From Eulemur rufifrons (taxonomy: Eukaryota; Chordata; Mammalia; Primates; Lemuridae): a DNA stretch of 64,000 nucleotides. The notes beneath the pieces are model-generated. The model was not told the origin of the DNA and ran no database searches. It was given only the letters and a program-made list of their open reading frames with translations. Within the stretch, counting starts at the first letter, position 1. The number at the start of each line of letters is the position of its first letter. Positions 13,301 through 25,300 of this stretch are shown here, in pieces. The DNA lies in the NCBI RefSeq assembly GCF_041146395.1, contig NC_090984.1, forward strand, positions 88,733,114 through 88,797,113, read 5' to 3'. Both the position numbers and the translations under genes were made by a program.

Positions 13301-16300
13301 TAAGTAATTATGCCTTAATAAATCACATACATCTAGTGTTAGGAGAAAACCTCTATTTCTCAGGAATATTGAGAATCTCACTAGCACTGTGAGATCACAC
13401 ATGGCACTACATAAACTGATTGAGTACTAAATTCTCCATACAATTTGTGTCTTCGTCTTGGTTTACCATTCCCACAACCACAAAAGCCACCATTAAACCC
13501 CCAGCACTATCATCTGATTCTAAATACATGTATATGTCATAAGGTGGGTTGTAAATTTCTTGGGGCTAAGTAGCGTCTCTGTATGTTGCACGGCCCCAAT
13601 TTGTGTCATAAATGGCAGCAGGTATGGGATTTACGGCAGTCGATACTCATTTTTGTCCATGGCATTTGAATGTAGTTTTCCTTGGCCACGGCCAAGCAGC
13701 CAGTCTACTCTCGACGCAGTATTTCTATAGCATTTCTGTCCAGGCACTCTAACCACGTCATGTGTTGCTCAGCAGCTTTGTTCACCTGTCCCCCAGATGA
13801 CAATGTTGTTGAATTAGCACATGTTCCAGGGATTATCACCTATCTCTGCTCCCTGCCCCTTGGTCTGGCCTAAATTTTTCTGTGCCTTGTGATGTTAGTC
13901 TCAGAATATTCTAGACAATTCCCTCTTTCTGTCTCATCATCCTCAGGATGGGATCATTTTGAGTGATTTTGGTTCAGAGGTCCACGTTTGTTAGAGCCAG
14001 GTCCACTTAAGGCCAACATGGGCATTAGCAACCACGATTCCAGGCTGCACCTGAGGTCTTATCTGTAGGTATGCTCAGCTCCCAGGGCAGAGGAGAAGGG
14101 TATTTTGTGCTAACGCTGATCCTGCATGTCGAGGCTGCTCTGGGTGGAGTGCCTGTCTGTCTGCGTGTGCATTTTTTATGGTTCTCACTGATATCCTCGA
14201 GGGTCTCAGACATAAAATAGGAGTGATGTGTGCAGCATCACCCCCTAAATGGATCTGTCCCTCCCTGCAACCTCTACTGCTGGAATTGTTCCAGATAAAA
14301 ATCCCTCACACTTAGCAGTGGAAAAACTTTCCATACTGTCCTTTAAAGGTTTGATTTAATTATCAAAATAGTTAATGGCTGTTCTCAAGTCTCTTAGGCT
14401 GCTCCAAGTACGACTGGTTTAGAAGTATTGCCTAAATCTGAAATTCATTTTGTAGAGCGTTCTCTAGCTCCTCCACTCATCTTCCTCCCGCACTGTGTAC
14501 CAGTCAACACAGTCTCTGCCCTGGGAGAGTAGAGCCGCTCCCTCGGCCCCTTCCTCGCTCCCAGGTAACCCTGCATTCAAGTCACCTGCATCCGATGTTG
14601 CTAACCCAGAGTGGAGAACTATGTGCAAAGCTGCTTTGGTCCTTCTGCCTTAAGCCCCTAACAACAAGGTTGTATGTTTAAAATTCCACAAGATCTGTTT
14701 ACTGTGAAATTGTGTCCAGCAAAATTCCTCCTTGAGGGAAAGGATTTCAAAATCTTGCCAAAAGGGCTTGCAGTGCAAATAGAATGTACTTCAAATAAAT
14801 ACAAGAAAGAAAACCAGTCTACTGAAGCAGAATCTGGCCAAGTAGGATATTTTTTGACCTGGCCTTTCCTGATAATTCTGCGTGTGTCTTGCTCTCTGAT
14901 CACATCCCACACTCTTTCTTTTCCTCCTTATTTTACCATTCGTTCTCTGCTTCCTTTTCCTCCATACAACACTATTCCCAGACTAGTGTTGATGCCAGCA
15001 CCCCCTTGCTCCTATTTATGGTCTGCATTTGGGCCACAGTCATTCCTTCCTCTCCTGCTGCTTATAGCTGCTGGGCTCAGATCTCAGATGAGATCTAGAA
15101 TACATATCTTCCTCCTATTCCCAGGTGTTTGCCTAATTCTCCATTCCTCTCTTAAAACTGTCCACACACAGTCCATCACACAATTGTCCTGAGGGTGGAC
15201 TGAGACTTTAACATGTGCTCTTGTAAGTAACAAAAGAGATGCAGTGACTGTGTTACCCTGAACAGGGGCTGGTGGACTCAGCACAGCTAGCCAATGTTCA
15301 TGGAAGCCTGTACGCACTCCCCTCCTCTTCATGCTTGTCCAGTCTGTCTTCCTTACCTCCCTAGAGCTGTTCTCACCACGGGCATTCCCAGTTTCCTTGT
15401 TGCCAAAGCCAGGGAGCACCTTGTGGTCCTCATCTTTCCTGGCTTCCTGGTGGTGTGTGGCCACTTGCTCCATGATGAAACTCTTTCTCCCTGGGCCCTG
15501 GGGTGCCATGTAGGACTCTCTGACTGTACCTCGGTGGCTTCCTTTGAAGGCTTCTCCTGTTCTTGTCCTTGTCCCTTGAATACTGGTTCTTCCCAGCTCT
15601 GCTCTTTTTCTCTTAGTGGTTCCTCTGCTTAGTTCACTCACATCCATGCCTTTGGTGACATACCTGTTACAACCAACACCAATGCTTCATCTTCTAAACA
15701 GATCTCCTTAGGCTTTCAGACTCATTTGTCCAACTGCCTGCTAGAAATCACTGCTTGGCTCTCTTGAGAGTATTTGAAACATTAAAGTCACCTTTTTCTC
15801 CAAACCCCACCTATAACCTTTTCCTCTTGGGCTCCCTGTTACATTCGTGTACATTGTTGGCTAAGCCAGAATCACGAGAGCCTCATCTTTGTCTCTTCCT
15901 TCCTCAAAGACCAAAGTCCATGCATCAAGTCAGGCCTGTTCCATTTAAACCTCCTTGATAGCTCTAGAATCAGTCCACTGTCCCTACCCAATCCAGGCCA
16001 CCCTCATCTCTCACCTGAGTCATTGCATCAACCATGTAGTCATGACCCCTAACATTTTTAATCTCTTCTTTCTCCATTTTTGTAAGGCACAGTGATTTTT
16101 TTTTAATGCAAACACCTTCCCCTGCATAACATTGTTCACGTACATCCGAGTGCTCCCAAAATAAAGACTGAACTTCTTATAATTCCACTGCTACCCCCTG
16201 CCCTTGCCTACCCCTCCCACTGCCATTCCCACCACTCTTTCACCCGCATAAATGCTGGGGTGCCCATTCCAGACCCCCCGGCATGTGATATGCCCACTGC

Positions 16301-19300
16301 CTAGAACATATATCCAGCCTCACACCACTTTCCTGTAATTCCTCACACCTCCTTCCCTATAATTCTGTTTCTTTTCTCTGTTGGTGGCACCCAGAGTAAT
16401 TAATTGCCTTTTCTGAGGTCCCTTGGTAAAATCCAACAAACATTTGAAACCTAATAAATGGACTACTCAATTCCAGGGGTATCTAGAAAATGGTATGCAT
16501 GCACAGGCCTGTGCATACACATATACATGTGTGTATCTAGAAATCAGACACATACAAAAATACTTTTTCAACTTTAAATATTGTTGCTATTTTATCTCAT
16601 ATCTATGCTCATTTTTCCCTCCAAAATAAAATAAGGAATCAAAAACATCAAATCCCACTGTGTTCCTCTCATCCAACTCTACGCAGAGCAAAAAAGTAGA
16701 TGGAATTAGATAAGACAGAAAAATAAGAAAATTGAATGGAAAATACAGATGGAATTATCGATTCCAGTGTGATGTAACAGAAAAAAGCATACAGCTGGAA
16801 GTCAAGAGACCTAGGTTCTATTTCTAATGATTACACAAATTTTTGTTGTGATCTTGGGTGAGTTGCTTGATCTCCCAGGACCCTAGTTGTAAGATCTTCT
16901 AATGAGAGATTGAATCACTGAGGTCCTTCTGATCATCTATGCAAGGGGTCGTGGTAGAGAGCTTCCACAAGTCTGATTGGAGAGGCCATAGAGAACAGAA
17001 AGGTGCCAGGAGTGAAGCTTATGCCAATTTAACTACTTTCAAGTAAAAATGGAAAGATTTAATAATTTCTATTGTATCTTGACCTGTGAACAGAACTTAT
17101 AAACAAAAGTTAAAATTTCATCTTGGGACAAAGGAACTAGAAGGGTGAAAAATTACTGCAGCTATTTAAGTTATAAACCTCAGTTTTAATATTTGTGTGT
17201 ACTTTTTAGCTTTTGAAATTTGTTCCTGAAAAAAGTGACATTGACCTGTTGGAAGAACATAAACACGAACTGGATCGGATGGCCAAGGCTGATAGATTCC
17301 TTTTTGAGATGAGCCGGTAGGTTTGAAGATGTTTCAAATGTAAAGATGCCCTTACCTTTCCAAGTGTCGTGACTTACAATTTTCTATTCATGTTACATTG
17401 TCTGGGCCAGTTAACCTGGCTTAACTTGATCTTCTCGAATCTGAGTTGGGTAGAATTTGATTGTTTTTCTTTAAGTGAGTTCTTGCCTGTGAGTGAGCCA
17501 GGGTCAGGGTGTCTTCACAACCATTTCTATTTCTGGGCCTTTTAGGCTGATGTGCTTTGGCCTAATCAAGTCAGACCTTTTCCTAGTTCTGGTCAGTGCC
17601 ATTTTTCTCTCCACTTTGATTTCTTGGGATACTATCTCATGCTTCCTAGTAGCTCAGCATCTCAAGGTGGTTGTAAAATGGAAGGAAAAAAAATAAGGTC
17701 AGACTTTGGCAATGTCAGCACAAGCCCACACAACAGAAAAGCCAAGGTCTGGACGGCAAACCATGACATGTGCAGACATCAGTAATCAATCGAGACACTC
17801 TTCCCACGCAGCCTTGGCAGGCTGGCTGGACCCTCCTCCAGAAAGCCCCAAGGCAGCCACTGCTTCATAATTGGGTTTGGCATGTGAGCGAGTCTGTCTG
17901 CCAGCCCAGGCCTCTCAGATTGACTCCGAGTTAGAGAGGGACCAGTGGTCCCGGAACTCTCAGTCTGGCTCAGGGCACAGCTCTTGCCTGAGGGAGCAGA
18001 GAGGTTCTAACCCAAGGAAAAGGGAGGTTTGGGGGCAGGAGTGAGGAGAGGACGGTATGGGGAGAGGATGCTAGAGACAAGTTTTTACTTCAGAAGGTAA
18101 AAGTGGCAAGTGAAGAAACTTGGGAGAAGTGTAGGAAACTGTCATTCATTTGCAGTAGGATGGGGCATCTTTCCATTTTCACTCCGTTTTCTCTCTTCTG
18201 TGTCCAAAAGAGCTTCTGGGACTCTGAGGGAGGGGGGGAGGCCTTTAGCCAGCAGCAGCCAGCTCCCACTTTCTGTGAGCAGTTGCCTCATTTGATTGGA
18301 GCCAAGGACTGTACTGCAGTGGCCCAGATGCCCACTGTAGGACAGACCGAAATGGGCTCTCCAGGCAAAGTTGGCCACGTGCCCTGTGTGCCCATTGGTG
18401 AGCAGAACTGTTGTGTGCATGTGTGCTGGGGAGGCACTCCAAGGGACCTGCGCCTCCGTGGCTAGTAAGTGAACGTAGGCATATTAAGTGAATGTTAATT
18501 AGTCCATGCTTGCTCCTACAGAATTAATCATTATCAGCAAAGATTGCAATCGCTGTACTTCAAAAAGAAGTTTGCGGAGCGCGTGGCGGAAGTGAAACCT
18601 AAAGTGGAAGGTAAAGTCAAGCTGCTTAGATTGGAAATGATTTTTGTCAGTAGTACCCATTTACAAGTGCAATCCAAGTGCATACAGTAAACAGGATCGC
18701 TTTGGAGATCTGCTTGAAATCTTTTGAAATTCTGATGGATGATTAAGGTCAGCGCTTGGTGCACTGGCCTGGCCTGGGCTCTGGGCTCACAGCACGCTTC
18801 CTGGTTTCCTCTGCAGGGCTGGGCTTTTGGTGAGAAATTAATTTGTCTGCTGCTAGCATCAAACCTGTAATTAGCTTTCTTACAACAGGGCCTTAGTAGA
18901 TTTTTTTCAAGGGAAGAGTTGAAGCTGTTAAGTTTTTAAATGTTTGCGATGGAGAGCAGAGCCACAGGACACAGGCTGGATTCGGGAGTGTGCTTGAGTG
19001 CCAATCCCTGCTGTGACTCCTGCAAACTATAGTGTAACAAATCTGACCAGTTTCCTATCAGTGGAATTGATCAGTAATCCTGTTGATCTGACTCACACCA
19101 GGCAAGTAAGTGTCTACAAAGAAAGTTTGGAAATGGAGTCACTATTTTATGTACTTCTCAATGTTTGAGGTTGGCAAGTTAGCCAAGGATTCTCCTGAGA
19201 AAGGGCAGGACTTTGTGCCTGTCTGTGGGTATCGGTAACAACTTTATCTGCTTCCCCATCCTCTTGCTTCTGGTTTAAGCGTTTTGAAAGTGCTCCCTGG

Positions 19301-22300
19301 AAGTCTAATAATCCAGTCTTACATCTTCAATGTCTGTTATTAGGTATGTGGATTTAGGATGGGTATCACTGAAAAGTCTTGGTTGTAATACTTGTGTTTT
19401 TATGTTTGGTTTTGAAGCAATTCGTTCTGGCTCAGAAGAGGTGTTTAGGAGTGCCGCCCTCAAGCAGTTGCTAGAGGTGGTTTTGGCATTTGGAAACTAT
19501 ATGAATAAAGGCCAAAGAGGGAATGCATATGGATTCAAGATCTCCAGCCTAAATAAGATAGCTGACACAAAATCCAGTATTGACAAGTAAGTATGGTGGG
19601 GGTCCAGGCACTTAGGTCAGGGCTCAGATTTGTCCCCTTCTGGTCCATGACACTGCAGTCTTCAGTCTGAACTTCTTTCTCACTTCTCTCTTCCCTTCTC
19701 TTGACTCTTCTCTAACCTCTCCCAAGTTCCTGTCGGACCAATTGTCCTTCATCCATCTTTGGTCCACAGGGACATCATCTATTCCAAGGGTTTTGTTTTT
19801 TAGTCCTGCCTTTAAAAAAAAAAAAAACAATTTTTTTTTGATAAACCTTTTATTATAATGTACTCAAAAGAAGTCACTAATCATAAATGTAAGGCTTGAT
19901 GAATTTCCACAAATTGAACACACCTGAATGAATTAAAAGCACCCAGATCAAGAAACAAAACATAACCAGTGCCCTGGAAGTCTCCTCACAACCCCTCCCA
20001 GCCACTCCTCCTCTACAGAAAACTGTGTCCCAGAGAAAAGAAAAAAACTGACAGTCAATGCTGGACTGTGAAACTTATTGGGTTTTTAGGTTGTGTTTTC
20101 CTTTATACATTGGAGCCAACAGCTATAGCAAAAAATACTATGATGTATAAATAAATGCATTTTGGCTCTTAGTATTCAGCTGCTCATCCCTCGACTCATT
20201 AAAATGCTTCCTAGAAAGTGTACAACACTGCATTTTAGGTGAACAGATTCTCATTAGAGACACTGAGATGTGAAAACGCTCTTGTTTCATTAACAGGTAG
20301 GGTCATTAGGCATATTAACTCTGGTGTCCCTGAGATCTTTGTTTCTGTGAGGTTCTCACTGACTTCAAAGGGACTTGCACAATTGTTTCTGATGTAGGCT
20401 TCTCTGTACCCAGATTCCTTTTAGAAATGTGGGCTGTTCACCCTAGTTATTCCTAACTAATGAGGCTTTTTACCCGATATTTTCTATAGGGTTCATGAAG
20501 CATAGTATTCTGGCAACCCTGAATTCATCCTAGAAGAAATAAGCCATGTGTTAATTTGTTATTTTTGCGTCATGTAGATACAGATTAATGAAGAGCAGCT
20601 GTTGTGTTATAGCTCTGCCACCTTATTTTTAATGTAAGCACTTGATCCTTTTCAGAGCACTTTCACATTTGATTGTCACAACAGCCTGTGAAGTACACAA
20701 GCCAAATGCTGTTATCACCTGTTGTCAGATAAACTGAGGCAGGGTCAAGTGGCTCATTTAGCTTGCCTAAGGTTGTAACAAGCAAGCTATTTGGCCTTAT
20801 AGGTATTCGATGCCTGTTCTGTTGGTCTGTACACAGCTCTACTCTTAACCAACAGATGGATCTTCTTTGGAGGTTGTAGTAGGGAGCTAGGGCACTAGCA
20901 GATCTTATTTACATATGAAAGCAGCCACTAAAAGGAAGGTGTTTTGCACACACGTACACACACAAACACACATGAAAGTGAATCACCAGTCCTCTGGCAC
21001 TTACTACGTGATTATCTGCTTATTTATTGAGGTTACTATAGAATTCATATAACGTACAAGCCTTTTCAGAAGAATGAATTAAAAGTATTTCTGATCTTTC
21101 TTTTTCCTGTTTTTTTCTGCCTTTAGTATTATATTTGATCCTCAAATGTAACACCCATGTCTTACAAACCAAGCAGAGTTCCTTGCCAGTGAGCAGTCAG
21201 TCACTCAGTGTTGTTCGACTGCATCTAAACCAGACAGTATAACAGGTGGGGCAGTCAGCGTGAAGGGTGCATTCACTCAACGTCGAAGGCTCAGTTACTG
21301 TAGCAACCAGGGAATAATCGGATGTGTGGCTGTTTAGTTGTTGTTCATTCTTCAAGAATTTGTGTTTACTCAAATGAGGTATCATTTGGATAGCAAACAA
21401 ATGGGGAAGATCTGATCTGGCTTTGAGCCTTTCTAATTCATTCTTCTGAAAAGGCTTGTACATTATATAAATTCTGTAGTAACCTCAAAGGCATATATGA
21501 TTAAGTAAATTAATTGAAATGTCTCTAAATAACAAAGCATTTCTCTAAAATAATGGAAAAAAATAGCATTGCTCTTTCTTGTGATGGTAGCTAGCATTTA
21601 GTTCCGTCCCCTGTCATCTTAGGTGAGAGGGACATGGGCAGACAGGTAGGTTCTGTGAATAGTGAAACTGAAATGGAAGGCTGCAGCTGAACATCTGAAA
21701 AATAAGTCACTAGAATTATTAGCCACTGTTTTGTACTGATGGGCCATTGTTTTCTAATTATTGAGAGCAAGAAAAATAAAGGGAAATTTTTTAAAAATGG
21801 GAGTCAGGTAACTCAGGAATAGGATTGCGCTGTGTCTGTGAAACCACAAAGGTAACTAGAAATGGTTTTCACTGTCATGGAAATGAAAATTGTTTGAGAA
21901 CTCTGATTTATTTTCGTTAGAGGTGGGTGGGAGTATTGTGGTTTGGCATTTTGCATTAGCATACTGCCTAAATCATGAAAATGTTTTTTAAAGAAATGCA
22001 TTTTTATCTTCCTGATTATGATAACTTAAGCAGATTTGTAGTTCTTGATCCTGGCTGCATGTTAGAGTCACCAGGGAGTTTTTAAAAAATACCCACGCCT
22101 GGCTCCACCTCATTCCAATTAAATGAATCTCTGGGGTTGGCCCAGGCATCTGGAGTCCAGGTGACTGTAATGTGCAGTGCAGTCGGTGACAGTGGGACCA
22201 GACTGACACAGCTTTGCCTAGTAGATACTGTTATCAGACGCCCGCCTTTTCAGTCCAGGTCAGGCAGAGTTCAGCCCTGTCACCACCGCAGAGAGAGCTG

Positions 22301-25300
22301 GCACAGCCAACTGCTATAACTGCTCAGGCTTATGCAGTTAGGAGCTAAAGTGTTGCTAAATTAGGAAGTGGATTCACAGCTGCAAAGATATCACATGATG
22401 ACAGTTATGGCCCACTTCCAGGTTCTGCCCTGATATAGGGGGCTTTCTAACTTTCTGACCACCCTTTGGACAAAACCTTAAATAAAAATTATCAATAACT
22501 CTCATCAGTGAGTTTGCTACTCTATACTTTTAGACTTGAAAATAGGTGCCCTCTTTAGTGGATTAAACATCCCTCACTCCTCACCCCACCCCGTCCGACT
22601 TGTTACGAACCTGCAGGGCACACCCCATTTGGGATGGACCCACTGCAAAGGTAAACTTGAGCTTGTCCCCATTGGCAATGGTGCAGATTCACATCAATCA
22701 CCCATCACATTACCCGGATTTTGAAGGATGGATGCTCATTGTGGGCCAGAAATGTGATTCTTACCCCCATTTTCTTCCTTTTGACATCCGTGTATGTAAA
22801 TCTGATGCAGGCTCTCCTGTTATCCCCTTCTCTTGAGAATCCCTGCCTTAAGGAACCTCCCAATTTCAAAGTTAATGCAGGAATATAGCATCATTGTGGG
22901 TTCTACCACTTGAGCTATAAATCCTGTGTAGATATTGACCATGTTTAATACTTTTCTCTTCTTTGGTTGTAGGAACATTACCCTTTTGCACTATCTCATA
23001 ACTATTGTGGAAAATAAATACCCCAATGTTCTCAATCTAAATGAAGAATTGCGGGATATTCCTCAAGCCGCAAAAGTAAAGTAAGTACTTATAGTGATTT
23101 GTTTTAGCTTTTTAAATCATGTGGCCCGTGCACTTAACCATTGAGACAGTTAGTTAGCATTGCATGAAGTGGGTCCTTCTGTTTGTTTTCCCCTGAACAT
23201 CAGATGAAGTAAAGTTTAAATCATATCCAAAATCTCTCAAATGTGTTACAAGGTTTTGAATATACATTTGTTCTAACTCTTTTGGAGTACTGCTGCATGC
23301 AATTTTTAACTTTAATAAAACCTAATTTTCTGAGTTACTGAGAGTATAGGAAAGGAATGTGGGTTTCACAAGTACTTTTAAAAGGCAGTTCTTTTAAATA
23401 TAGGTCAGAGGGCCTTTATTTAAATAAAGATACATGGTTAAGCAAATAGAAGACCTAAATGTAAGGGCGTTGCTAATAATTTTCACATATGCACACACTC
23501 CCAGAAACCAAGGCAACCCTTTAATGGGAAGCAGTCTTTATGCAAATAGAAAAACTAAAAATAAAATGGAAAGTTGCCAAACTTTTCCCACAAACTTCAC
23601 ACCACGTTTCAGAAACTAGGAGCAGGCAGTTTTCCCTACAATTCTTCCCTTCCTCTTTTGGCTCTCTCTTTTTTTAAAAACTTAAACTGCATCTTTTTAC
23701 AGTCAATTTGAAAAGTATAATGAGCAGGCTAATTTTTTCCTTCTGTTTGTGGAATTTGGTAGAAGTATACTATGTAAGGCATGAAATTAAAATATTAAAA
23801 TAAATGAAGTATTGGAGAGTTTCCTTGTATGTTGTGAATTATCTGTGAGAATTAAGTTTCAATCTCTGATGTTTAGCCATGAAATAGAAAGCATTTTATA
23901 TGGGAGATGCCCAGGAATCTTTCCCTGTTTAAAAAAAAAAAAATGAAAATGAAAAACTATTTAATACACTTTAAGAAAAATCATTGTTGATTGAAACTTA
24001 AGCTGTTACCTTATAATATTCATATTACCATAGCCTTAGTGAAAAGCAGTATGATAATTTTGAAGAACACAATGTGAACATGATTGTGGATAAACCAGTT
24101 TCTTTTACTTTTTCAAAGGGAGCCAAGTATGGCAAGAAATTTGTTTCCACATAAAGTAATTTGCTGAAGTGAGATTTTTGTGAGATTAAAGTGTAAAATC
24201 TTTTTATACAAATGGGAGATGTTTCTATTCTGCTATTTTTAACCTATACCTGCTGGCTATGGAAAACAAGGAATATAATTTCATACCTAAATTCCATAAG
24301 TTTAAAACACTGTTGTCTTTCTGTGAGATCTGAACCTGGAAGGGAATCTTGAACATTTAAAATAAACTAATATGGAGTTCCAAGCATGAAATATTTAAGC
24401 TCACATTATATTTAATCCATGTAAGTCACACGTTGATTACTAAAATGTTCCTATTTACAACAGCATGACCGAGCTGGACAAAGAAATAAGTACCTTGAGA
24501 AGTGGCTTGAAAGCAGTAGAGACAGTGAGTATTTGTTTCTTGTTCTAATTCCCAGTCCCTTCACAATCTCTAGGACTGGTGATTCCCAGTGGATGAGTTG
24601 CTGGTTGCCTTGGCATGTATTATGCCAAGGATGGACACTTATTGATTTAGAAAAAACAATCACTGCCACTAAGAAGAAAAGGCATGCTAGGCTGCGTTTA
24701 GCCTGGTGACTTGAATGGAGGCCCCAAGTGTCACATGTGGGTCACTGCTGCATGAGCTTGAAACAGGACCCCAGTGCCACCCATTCACTTGTGAGGCAGG
24801 ACTCTCTAAAATGAGTAGATTGGGCTAGATTGATCTTCAAGGACCCGCCCAGCTTCCATGTTTTATTAATACCTGATGTTCACTTGCAGTAGAGCAATAG
24901 CACTTCTGTGTCATCTTTGAGTCAGTCCTTTGGGGCGTATTTACTAAGCAGACGTCTGTGCCTTGCCTTCCAGGTGTTGCAATAGTCAGAGCAGCAGTTC
25001 CTTCAGTCTGGCCACATCCAGATAAGCACCGTGGTTACAAGGGGGCCTGGAGGAAGAGGAGTAGATTGAGGGTAGTCTGGAGGTTTATGGAACAATTGGC
25101 ATGTACTGGAGGAAGCTTCTCTTCTGGAAAAGAACTTTGAGCTATGGTTTAGGATTGTGGGGAGAGTGGTAAACTTAGGTGCCCAGGAGGCAGGTGTCCC
25201 AGGCACTCAAGACAACCTGGGCCCAGGCCTCAGAGGAAAGGAAAGCGGGTCAGGCTGCCAGAGGCAGGGAGGAGTCAGTGGGATGGAACGGGACTGTGTT

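Larger units (their letters stand above)
13040..17209 (+). other. DAAM1: DAAM1 intron, about 4.2 kb, with LINE-2-like stretch
   Basis: GT-AG intron. Positions about 15640-16400 resemble a decayed sense LINE-2 3' end, and about 16790-16930 a MIR. Open frames of 172 codons (14674-15192, +) and 187 codons (15084-15647, -) have no family motif and are not called as genes. Confidence 0.8.
19587..22972 (+). other. DAAM1: DAAM1 intron, 3.4 kb, with inverted repeat
   Basis: GT-AG intron. It contains an antisense L1 scrap (about 19835-20030), an antisense MIR (about 20635-20800), a 55-bp inverted repeat with a 352-nt centre (21027-21488) and a hAT-like fragment (about 22030-22170). Confidence 0.85.

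Noticed and set aside
14674..15192. 172-codon open frame (+)
   Set aside because: Intronic and pyrimidine-biased, with no domain. Length alone is not enough.
15084..15647. 187-codon open frame (-), the longest in the window
   Set aside because: Antisense to the C/T-rich sequence leading into an old LINE-2-like stretch. The composition explains the lack of stops, and no family motif is visible.
19330..19417. Upstream ATG extension of the FH2 signature exon
   Set aside because: The frame is open by chance into the intron. DAAM1 homology starts exactly at the AG acceptor at 19416-19417, and phase with the previous exon fits only there.
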